DNA of 64,000 nucleotides, taken from NCBI GenBank assembly GCA_023101885.1, contig JALPQD010000636.1, forward strand, positions 660,001-724,000. The letters are read 5' to 3'. The DNA is from Typhlomys cinereus. Its lineage: Eukaryota; Chordata; Mammalia; Rodentia; Platacanthomyidae. A program made the translations under genes and the position numbers. This document shows, one piece after another, positions 55,487-64,000 of this stretch. The stretch's first letter is position 1. Each line of letters opens with the position of its first letter. The notes under the pieces were generated by a model. That model was not told the origin of the DNA. It did not search any database and saw only the letters and a program-made list of their open reading frames with translations.

Positions 55487-57630
55487 GTGAGAGAGCATTC
55501 AAAGTCAATCAACTTAAGGGAGAAAGGGAGATTTATTCAGTTTACAGTTCCAGAGGGGAGATACATTCTCTCATGGTGGAGGCAGCATGTCTGGCTGGCT
55601 GAAGCTGGAAGAGGCTATGACGCTGCAGACATCTTGGAGGCTGAAAGCTGCAAGACTGCTTGCTGCAAAGCCAGACTTCTCCTGGAGGTAGAGTGGGACT
55701 AATCCATCTCAAGGCCCATACCTGGTGACTTCCTTCCTCTAGCAAGGCTCCACCACTCAAGATCCCATGACCTTCCCAAACACATGTGACTATGGGGGAC
55801 ACATTTCAAATTGTAACACTAAGTGTACAGAAGGATGACTCCTTTATTAAAGTTACCTCCATTTTATTCACCTGCCCAAGGACTAGTCTTTCCCATCATG
55901 GGCTGAGCCTTCCCCATTCACTAAACAATCTCCTGCAGGTTTGTGCTTGGCTTAACTGAACTACCAATTCTCTACAAATGTGTCCAGAGCTCAAACCCTC
56001 AACTGTGAAGGTGATACTGTACCTAACTATGATGCTCCACCCATTGTCAACTTGATACAAGAGCATATCATTTAAGCTATAACCTTCACCTTTTCCCCAC
56101 AGGTGTTAGATTTGCCTCAAAAATACATTTAATTTTAAAAGTCTGAAATTTCTTAACCTGATAAATACTTTAGTACAGATGAAATGTTGAAATGATAGTA
56201 TTATGATACAATAAGAAAATATCAGAAACATTGAGATACAATAAGATGATATTGGGTTAAGACTAAAGTCCAGGCAGTCAAACACTGCATCCTATAAATC
56301 AATGTTCCTCTTCTATTGCTCATCACATAGTCACAGTGGCTCAGAAATTCTGGGCAACCCTCTTCACAGCTCTAAGTTTCATAAACAGTGTTTCTCTTGA
56401 CCAGGTTGAATCTCCACTGACAGCCATCCTCAGCACACATACCATGTATACATACAGCTCTCCTTGGCAGATGTCCCACATTGGCTCCAGCTTCTCCAAC
56501 ATCTTCCCTTCTCAATAGCAAGCCAGGCTTCAACTCCACAGCAGAAAATGCCCTTTTTTGGCCTCTATGCAGGCTTTCTGTCACACTGCCTGGGTTCTGC
56601 CATTCTCTGAAACCTTGGAGAAGAGATCCATGTCCTCTGGCTTTTTACATCTTTGATGCCTCTAAAACAAGTACCATGTGATGACATTGCCAAATTCTAC
56701 CATAACCTCCAGGTGGAGATTGTTTTCCTGGAATCACAGCTCATTCAGCTTCTCTGTGCTGACTCTCAGAAGAATCTCTATGCTGGGCAGAGTCTCAGCA
56801 TGGTGGTATTCATTTCTTTTACTGTCCCAGTGCAAAGCACTATGTGTTCTTCAAAAATATTAATATCTCCAAAAGCAACAACTGCTCTGCTGCCTGCCCT
56901 TTCCTCATCCAAAGTTTCCAGGCTACTCACACAGCTCTCCTCTACCAAATAAACTAGTCCATCATCTTTAAATTCAGCTTCACCAAAGTTCTTGTTCCCT
57001 TCATGAAAAACTGGGCCCAAGCAATCCAGAACCTTCTCAGCCTCTCTATTATCCAAACAGCCTATTAAACTCTGCAGAATAGTATTTGTAATCCACAGAC
57101 TCAAAATGTTCAAACATTTCAAATGTCCAACGAAACTGTTGAGAATCCACAAAATCCACATAGTCAGATTTATCAGCAACACGCCACTTCTCTGGTACCA
57201 AGTTATCTTGCAGTTAGCCTGCATGTTGCCGATAAATTTCCACCAAACAGCTCAAAGTAACAAGGGATTTATTCTTTCTTATGACTTCTAGTTATAGTTG
57301 CTTGTTCAGCTTGACAGGAGAGCATTCACCATCACCAAAAAGCTAAGGGAACTGGCTATGCCATATCCATGTAAGAGATAAGGGATGATCCTTACTTGCC
57401 AGACCAACATGTCTGGCCAAGTATACATAAGAATGCTTTCTTTCTCAAACAGTTCCCTTCATTTTATTCACCCGCCAAGGGACTAGTCCCACCCACCATA
57501 GGCTTGGCCTTACCCATCTATTGAATTTTCAATCTCTTGCAGATTCACTCTGTGTTTAACTCAACTTCCAATTCTCTACAATTATTCCCAGAACTCAAAC
57601 TCTCAACTGTTGACACCTGTGTCTAACTAT

Positions 57631-58259
57631 AATAGGGGTAAATCACACAATAAATCTGCATTAATTCTGTTTTATTTTAAAGCTTGCTAAATAAAAATTA
57701 GTATTCAATTTTGGATTCAGGTTTAGGTTAGAAAAAATACCTTCAGCTAAATAGCAGAACTTGTAAATATCCTAAGTGGTAGATAATGAAGGTTTATTAC
57801 TTTTAAATTGTGATTTTTATTTTTTAGTATAGTGCACTAGCTTTCATTATTGGAAGTTTTTATAAGCATTTTCACATCACTGTGAATTAGTATAAAGCCT
57901 AAGAACCTGGTACTCCAAATCCCAAGACTATAGTTTTAGTTGTACTACCAAGTTGCCATGTGAGTTTGCAGGAATCAAATGTGCAATCATTAGGAACAAG
58001 AAATGCAAACTGTGGTAGTCCATGCAATAAACCTACCCAAAAGTAAGCAAAACTTGATGGTGCTAAATTTGCATGTAGATAGGTCATTTGATGATTTTTC
58101 TGTTTGAATAAAATCATAAATAGATGCTAGAATTTGGGTTTCCTAGTTATTTGAGTGAATGGTTCTGAAGAGAATTACAGTAGCATAAAATTATTTTTCT
58201 TCCATGAGATTGCTGGTAAAATGCAACCTTATGTCACAGTGTCACCCCCTCCTTTTTCA
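57631..58259. other. Intergenic, no gene seen
   Basis: AT-rich; no element recognised. Confidence 0.4.
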
Positions 58260-58440
58260 AAACGTTTAATGTGGCAAGTGAGATATTTCAATGAGTAAAG
58301 GGGCTTGCTGCAGAGATCTGATGACATGATTCCTGATCTGATTCCTTGAACCCAGGCAAAAGTAGAAGAAAAGCTGTTCTCTGATTCCACATATGCAGTG
58401 TGGTGTTCATGCACAAGCCCACATGTTCACACAAAAAAAA
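58260..58440 (+). mobile_element. ID/B4-type SINE relic
   Basis: AGTGAGATATTTCAATGAGTAAAG and GGGGCTTGCTGCAGAGATCTG followed by TTCCTTGAACCCAGG recall a decayed ID head; a CA-rich tail follows. Confidence 0.55.
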
Positions 58441-58660
58441 TTTTGGAAAAAATTTAAACTTAGCAAAAAGAGAATAAAGAACCAAAGTAAAGTAGGCACA
58501 CTGAAGTGTCATCCACAAAAAAGGCATTGTGTCAGAAAGAAACCTGAGAAAAGGAAAATAAAAAAATGAACACAGGTTCTGTTCCACAGAAACTTCATAG
58601 TACATCATCAGAAATTGACCAATAAATAGCTAATTATAATTAGCTATGGTGTTTATACAT

Positions 58661-58663
58661 GTA

Positions 58664-58708
<45 letters not shown>
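58661..58708 (+). repeat. (GT)n microsatellite
   Basis: About 20 GT units, nearly perfect, preceded by ATGTATGC. Confidence 0.95.
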
Positions 58709-58709
<1 letters not shown>

Positions 58710-59141
58710 ATAAACTTGATAAACACTGTGGCAGGATGAAGGTGTTGTACGTTGTAAGGGTAATGAACTTAGTAGATGATGAATAGGACATCCAGGAAAG
58801 GCTTCAGAATGTAATCTTTCATTTCAATAAGTTATTTCTTGTTGTATGCAAACTGACTAATAAATACTTCAAACTTACAGCTAAAAATAGAATGTCTGCT
58901 TCTGCCATTATCAATCATTCATCTAGACTCCCCATCTGCTCAGACAAAAAAGCCTTGAGCTTTAGCCCTTAAGTAAGTCCTCTTGATCAAATCACTAAAA
59001 TAGCTTTGCATGTCTAATTTTCTCCTTTCTTCCCTTCATTCCCCAGGCAAAGACATTATTTCTTCATTAAACCAAAAATTGGAGAGCAATTAAGACAGAA
59101 ATCATTGCAGATTCGGAATTAAATGTAATTTAAAAACTGCA
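58709..59141. other. Intergenic, no gene seen
   Basis: Nothing recognised. Confidence 0.4.
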
Positions 59142-59318
59142 CAGGCCCTTTTTTTTTTTTAATTTTTTCCACTCATACAAACTTGATAGGTACCCCATTC
59201 CCCTCCTTCCCTCTGTCCCTCTCTATATCCCATTGCTCCCTCCCCCCTTTTCCCCTTCTTTTCCCCCTCCCTCCCTTTTTGCCATTGTCTCCCCCCATCC
59301 CTGGAGCATCCTTTAATG
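59142..59318 (-). mobile_element. Very short 5'-truncated L1, antisense
   Basis: T-run (59150-59160), then the L1 terminal motif CTCATACAAACTTGATAGGT and pyrimidine tract. AAAAACTGCA at 59132-59141 and 59319-59328 is the likely target-site duplication. Confidence 0.85.
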
Positions 59319-59328
59319 AAAAACTGCA

Positions 59329-59684
59329 AAGACTCTTTAAGAGAGAAAGACTGTCGTGGTCTAAGTCAACAGAGCTTTTAAACTCACCAGCTATATTTTC
59401 CTTTAGAACAAACTTATGTACCAAAAAAACTGTCATTTAAGATATCAAACTGATGAGAAGTGAAACATTAAAAAGGAAAAGGCAGGGAATAGGGAATGAA
59501 GAAAGAATCTAGAGACCGTAGACCACAGAAAGTATGAAGATAGCAAAATAGATAACACCTGAGGAAGGAATGGGTAAATGTGGCAGAAACTAACCTGATA
59601 TGACTTCTTTCTTCTCTGTCTGTCTCTGTCTCTCTCTGTCTGTCTCTGTCTCTCTCTGTCTGTCTCTGTCTCTGTCTCTGTCTC

Positions 59685-59762
<78 letters not shown>

Positions 59763-59829
59763 ACAGCTATACTTCAACCTCATGACTCCTAGGATCACAG
59801 AGGATTAAATCACCATGCCTGACTCATAA
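59329..59829. repeat. Intergenic with (CT)n and TCTG-rich microsatellite
   Basis: 59610-59690 alternates CTGTCTGTCTCTGTCT-type units; 59691-59758 is almost pure (CT)n. The rest of this stretch shows nothing else. Confidence 0.85.
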
Positions 59830-62130
59830 TATTTTTATTTCTCCTTTTATGCAAGCATAATAAATGGTTGTCTCTGCCCCACTCCCTTCTTCCCCCTTTC
59901 CTTTCCAACCCTCTTCTCTCTTCACCAATTCATCTTTCTCCCTACCACCTTGATGCCTGTTTGCTTCTGTGGGTTACAGGGTTCCCTTTGTATTTTCTGC
60001 TCTAAGGGACTCAGGCCTCTGTAGCAGTTTAGGTAGCCTTTCCTTGGACAGACCCATAGACAGGGATGCTCCCCTTCACCTGTTTAACTCCTGCCCTTAG
60101 GGTTCCCACTGTATGAAGATTACTTCTGAGTTCGTTGCTGATCCATGGGGGAATGTTGATATATCAGCCATTGTGCAGGTCTGGTGAGGGCAGATCTCAT
60201 TACAGCAGTCCTGTCATGGTGTACAGTATACCTCCCCACCTTCAGGTTCTTACAGTCTTACTGCCCCCCCTTTCACAAGATTCCCTGAGCTTTAGGATGG
60301 AAAGAGGTTTGCTTGGCCTGATTCATGCTGAATGCTTTAGGGTCACCAATATTCTACACTCTGGTTGGTAGTTGTCTATTTCAATGTTCTTCCATTGCAA
60401 TACACTGTATCTTGTTTGGATGTTGAGATCTTTTCTTATATCAAACTAAAGGTTTAATGAATGCTAAGATCCACTTATAAGAGAGAATATGTGACATCTA
60501 TCTTTCTGGACTGGAATACTTCACTCAGTATAATTTATTCCAACTCCAAGCATTTACTGACAAATTTCATTAGTTTATCTTTCCAGACAGCTGAATATTA
60601 CTACCACATTTCCATTAACCATTCATCTGCTATTGGACATCTGATTGGTTCCATTTCTTTGCTGTTATGAAAAGCATTGTTATGAACATGGTAGTACACA
60701 TGACTCTGTTGCAAGATACAGTGTTTTGGGGGAATTTTTGAATTTCTGTTTTTACTTCTGACCAGACCCATTCCTCATTAAGTACCATGTTGTTAAGCTT
60801 TTAAAGGTTTGTGTACTTTCTGTTGTTTGCCTTTCTATGGATATCAGTCTTTATTTTCTGATGATCCAATTTTGATTTTCTTGTATTCGTGAAGACTTGC
60901 TTTTTGGCCAATTATGTGGTCTATTTTGAAGAAAGCTCCATAAGCTGCTGAAAAGAATGTACGTTCTTTGGGGTTAAGATGCAGTTTTCAGTATGTATCT
61001 GTCACATCCATTTGGTTTATGGTTTGGTTCAGTTCCAGTGTGTCTCTGTTCAGTCTTTGGCCTGCTGGCCTGCCTATTGTTGAAAGTGGGGTGTTTAAAT
61101 ACCCTACTATTATTATGGTTGGGTTGATTTGTTGCTTTACTTGTTTTGTGAGCCTATGTTTGGAGTATGCATGTTTAGAATTGTGAATTCTTCTTAACAT
61201 ATTGTTCGTTTACAAGTATGTAGTATTCTTCTGTGTCTCTTATGATTTATATTGGTTTGAAGTTCATTTTGTTGGATGTTAGGTTGGCTACTCCTGCTTG
61301 CTTTCTAGTAGCATTTGTTTGAAGTATCTTTGACCATTCTTTGATCCTGAGATAGTTGTTGTTTTTAATCCATGCTACTGGCCTATGTCTCTTGATTGGA
61401 AAGTTTATCCCATTGATGTTTAAAGTTATAATTTGACTCTTTTTTAACATTTTTTATTATTATTTCTGCTCATACAAACTTAATAGGTACACCAGTTCCC
61501 TCCCTCTCTTCTCCTCTCCCCGAACCCCCTGCTCCCTCTCCCTTCACCCCTCCCTCCCCATCCCCCAGTGCCTTCCCCCCAATCCCCAGAGAGTCATTTA
61601 ATGTGCATGCCAGACTCTTCTGGGCCCTCCTCTCCGATGACGTACAAGGACCCAGTGGCATTTCCCTGAACCCTTTCCTGTGTTCCCCTTAAGTATAGGA
61701 ACACTACTGTGGCTGTCAATCCCTTGTCTCCAAGGATCTTGGTGCCTTTAGCAGATGCTAGACGTTGTGGGGTCAATAGTGTGTTGGACATTGCACAGGG
61801 CATGCAAAGTCCAATTATGATTGCTTCAGCCCTAACTTGTGTGGAGTATCTTGCATATCATTGCTCCTCCCATCCTTGTGCTCTTACAATCTTACTGCCT
61901 CCTCTTCCACAAATTTCCCTGAGCTTCAGGATGGGGAGAGATTAGTCTGGCTTAGTTCTAAGTGGTTGATATAGAGTCTCTGACGTTCTGGATTGTGGTT
62001 TATTGATTTTCTTTTGCAGTTTTGCTGCTCCTGCAATGCTTTTCACTCCATCATGATGGACATATAATTTGATTCTTAATGGGTCCCAGGCACCTGCTCC
62101 AGTGATGGGGGAGGAGGACCAGTCCTAGTA
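59830..62130 (-). mobile_element. Older L1, antisense, internally deleted and split
   Basis: 59830-60420 is 3' UTR, 60421-60735 ORF2 tail, then the sequence jumps to the endonuclease region (60740-61441), so the reverse transcriptase is missing. Endonuclease relic pieces occur at 61200-60988 and 61450-61247 in different frames. A younger L1 end (61442-62063) interrupts it, after which a little of the old element resumes. Confidence 0.78.
61442..62063 (-). mobile_element. Younger L1 3' end nested in older L1, antisense
   Basis: CTCATACAAACTTAATAGGTAC terminal motif, 3' UTR almost identical in order to 30480-31060 and 53385-53960. ATAATTTGACTCTT at 61428-61441 pairs with ATAATTTGATTCTT at 62064-62077 (13 of 14). 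Confidence 0.92.
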
Positions 62131-62620
62131 TTTTTTAAGTAATATTTAGTCTTCTTAATTACAAACCTAATGGGTAGTCACCCCTTCCCTCTCCCTTTCA
62201 ACTCCCTTCCCTTCTTACTCACTCTCCCATTCCTTCATCAATCCATCCCTCTCCAACCGACTCTCCTTCCTGTATTATTGTGTGAAGCACAGGTTTCCTT
62301 TTAGGTTGTCTGTGTTTGTATGTGGTCAGGTCTCTGTATCAGATTAAGTTACCCTTCCTTGGGTAGGCCCACTGACATGGGCACTCTCCTTCATCTGTCT
62401 AACCCTAGACTCTAAGGTTCCACCTGCAGTCATTTTCTTCTCTTGAATACATTGCTTGTCTATGAAGGAATGTAGATATGTCCACCATAGTGCAGGTGTG
62501 TTGACAAAAGTCTCATTATAGTAAGTTTCTGGAGCAACCCTATCTTTAGTTGAATGACCTGGCCAGTCATGGACCTCCCCATTTTTAGGCTTTTACAATC
62601 TTCCTGCCTACAATGTTATA
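62131..62620 (-). mobile_element. Old L1 3' UTR fragment, antisense
   Basis: CTTCTTAATTACAAACCTAATGG then pyrimidine-rich sequence and TAGGCTTTTACAATCTTCCTG; the same landmark order as 59830-60260. Confidence 0.62.
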
Positions 62621-62850
62621 CTATTCTGCTGTTAGGAAAGATAACTAGTGAAATATACTAGTAAATGCATGGGACTGGAATAAATCATACTAAATGAAAT
62701 ATCCCAGATGCAGAAAGACGTTATATGTTCTCCTTTACAAGCAGATCCTAACTGTAAACATTTAGTTTGATGAAATCAAATAGAAATTCTTACAATACCC
62801 ACAAACAAAAGAAAAGATCTCAACACCTAATATTTTAAATTAGATGAAAT
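62621..62850 (+). mobile_element. Old L1 ORF2 tail fragment
   Basis: AATGCATGGGACTGGAATAAATC and TAAATGAAATATCCCAGATGC are the sense-strand L1 ORF2 tail; the fragment then decays. Confidence 0.6.
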
Positions 62851-62859
62851 GAATAAGAC

Positions 62860-64000
62860 ACTTAAAATTTAACCAAAGAAGTGAGAGACCTTTATAATAA
62901 AAATTTTTAAACCCTATAGGAATAAATTATAGATGACATCAGAAGGTGGAAAGACCTCCCATGCTCCTGGATCAGCAGAATCAACATCATAAAAATGATC
63001 TCATACCAAAAGCAATAAACAGATTCAACACTATACCAATCAAAATCTCCAAGCAATTCTTTAAAGAAATTGACCAAACAATCTCAAAATTCATATGGAA
63101 GCACAAAAGGCCCAGAATAGCAAAAGCAATCATGAGTAACAAAAACACTGCTGGAGGTATCACCATACCAAACCTTAGTCTATACTACAAATTAATAGTA
63201 ATAAAAAAAGCCTGGTACTGGCTCCAAAATAGACAAGTAGATCAATGGATAAGGGTTGAAGATCCAGATATAAGCTCATATGATTACAGCCATTTGATCT
63301 TTGACAAAGGGGCCCAAAAAGTTCAATGGAAAAAGAACAGCATCTTCAGCAAATGGTGCTGGCAAAACTGGATTTTCACATGCAGAAGATTAAAACTGGA
63401 CCCATACTTGTCACCATGCACAAAAATTAATTCCAAATGGATCAAGGACCTTAACATTAAGCCTGAGACTATAGAAACCCTAGTTGAAAGGTTAGGGAAC
63501 TCCCTCAAGCTTATTTGGCTAGGCCAACAGTTCTTAAACAGAAATCCAATAGCATAGTCACTAGAACCAAAACTCAACAAATGGGATCTTATGAAATTAA
63601 AAAACCTCTGTTCAGATAAAAAGATTGTAAACTGAGCAAAAAGGCAACCCACAGAATGAGAGAAAATCTTCACTAACCACATATCTGATAGAGCTCTATC
63701 ATCCAGAGTGTATGAAGAACTTAAAAAACTAAACACCAAAGAGATGCATGGCCCAATTAAAAAATGGGCCTGGGAACTCAAAAGAAACTTTACCAGGGAC
63801 GAAACTGAAATGTCTAACAAATATTTTAAAAAATGCTCCACATCCTTCGCCATCAGGGAAATGCAAATCAAAACTACCTTGAGATATTATCTCACCCTGG
63901 TCATGATGGCAAAAATCTACAATACAAAGAGCACCAAATGCTGGAGAGGTTGTGGAGAGACGAGAACTCTCCTACATTGCTGGTGGGAATGCAGGCTTAT
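62860..64000 (+). mobile_element. L1 ORF2 C-terminal half, running off the window
   Basis: An open stretch 62946-63557 encodes the region after the reverse transcriptase ([45 protein letters not shown]). It then continues with frame breaks to the right edge, ending in the same GCTGGTGGGAATGCAGGC segment found in other copies. 5'-truncated near 62860. Confidence 0.9.

Larger units (their letters stand above)
52171..55818 (-). mobile_element. Inner MaLR (ORR1-like) provirus, antisense
   Basis: 3' LTR 52171-52478; internal sequence 52479-54787 (with GTCCAAAGTCCAAAGTCC and CTTCCAGCATACAATGGCAC, words typical of MaLR internal regions); 5' LTR 54788-55818 interrupted by a solo LTR. It splits the outer element between a CAAAG and a CTAAG; the unbroken relatives read CCAAG there, so a 5-bp duplication with one change in each copy is likely. 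No gag, pol or env frame survives. Confidence 0.85.
51984..57630 (-). mobile_element. Outer MaLR (MT-like) element, antisense, split by a later provirus
   Basis: Its 3' LTR lies at about 51984-52170 and resumes at 55819-56035. The internal region, non-coding in all frames apart from short relics, fills about 56036-57224. The 5' LTR lies at about 57225-57630. LTR halves match the solo LTR at 11270 (CAGACCAACATGTCTGGCCA, TTCTCTACAAATGTGTCCAG). MaLR elements are non-autonomous relatives of ERVL. Outer boundaries are approximate. Confidence 0.78.

Noticed and set aside
56778..57224. 148-residue antisense frame in the MaLR region
   Set aside because: Lies in the non-coding internal part of a MaLR element; no recognisable retroviral or host domain, and length is within chance for this composition.
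59445..59798. Arg-Glu repeat frame and its Ser-Leu opposite
   Set aside because: Translation of a (CT)n microsatellite.
62946..63557. 203-residue open frame as a host protein
   Set aside because: Same protein segment as L1 ORF2 after the reverse transcriptase; 5'-truncated L1 copy.

Overview
This window reads as mammalian, specifically rodent, genomic DNA. It has spliced exons with GT/AG borders, a CpG-island promoter, and very dense interspersed repeats: L1, 7SL-derived B1, ID/B4-like SINEs, MaLR-type LTRs, and a tRNA-headed B2-superfamily SINE. That SINE differs from the mouse B2 body and may be the DIP-type family known from jerboas and relatives, so a dipodoid rodent is my best guess (inference). 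No bacterial, viral or CRISPR features are present.

The one protein-coding gene I can support is ZMAT1 (zinc finger matrin-type 1), on the + strand. Seven coding exons with matching splice phases can be assembled: 5444-5507, 23212-23318, 28161-28253, 28327-28492, 37453-37521, 43666-43765 and 46419-47742. Together they give an open 640-residue product from an ATG in a CpG island to a TGA. The 3' UTR follows, with AATAAA signals at 48329 and 48775. ZMAT1 is X-linked in human (Xq22.1), so the window is probably X-chromosomal, which fits the heavy L1 load. The exons encode three matrin/JAZ-spaced zinc-finger positions, a serine/threonine/proline-containing linker, three 86-88-residue repeats and a lysine-rich C-terminus. 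Only the third finger keeps all four zinc ligands in this copy; the first lacks one and the second lacks three.

Layout: 1-5100 is upstream sequence (L1 tail, B1, relics). 5150-5700 is the CpG-island promoter and exon 1. 5700-23200 is intron 1, full of SINEs, L1 3' ends, a solo MaLR LTR and a decayed tandem-repeat block at 20.1-21.2 kb. 23.2-46.4 kb holds exons 2-7 and the introns between them; intron 4 carries a full-length but broken antisense L1 (30437-37017) with two promoter monomers and an 11-bp target-site duplication. 46.4-48.8 kb is the last exon and 3' UTR. 48.8-64 kb is intergenic and almost entirely transposon-on-transposon, including a nest at 51.6-57.6 kb (solo LTR and L1 inside a MaLR provirus inside another MaLR element). 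The window ends inside a + strand L1 ORF2.

The most interesting signals are the eroded zinc fingers of an otherwise open ZMAT1, degenerate repeats in its 3' UTR that may derive from the coding end, and the datable nest of retroelements with readable target-site duplications. Exon calls rest on phase logic and remembered similarity to human ZMAT1; no search was run.
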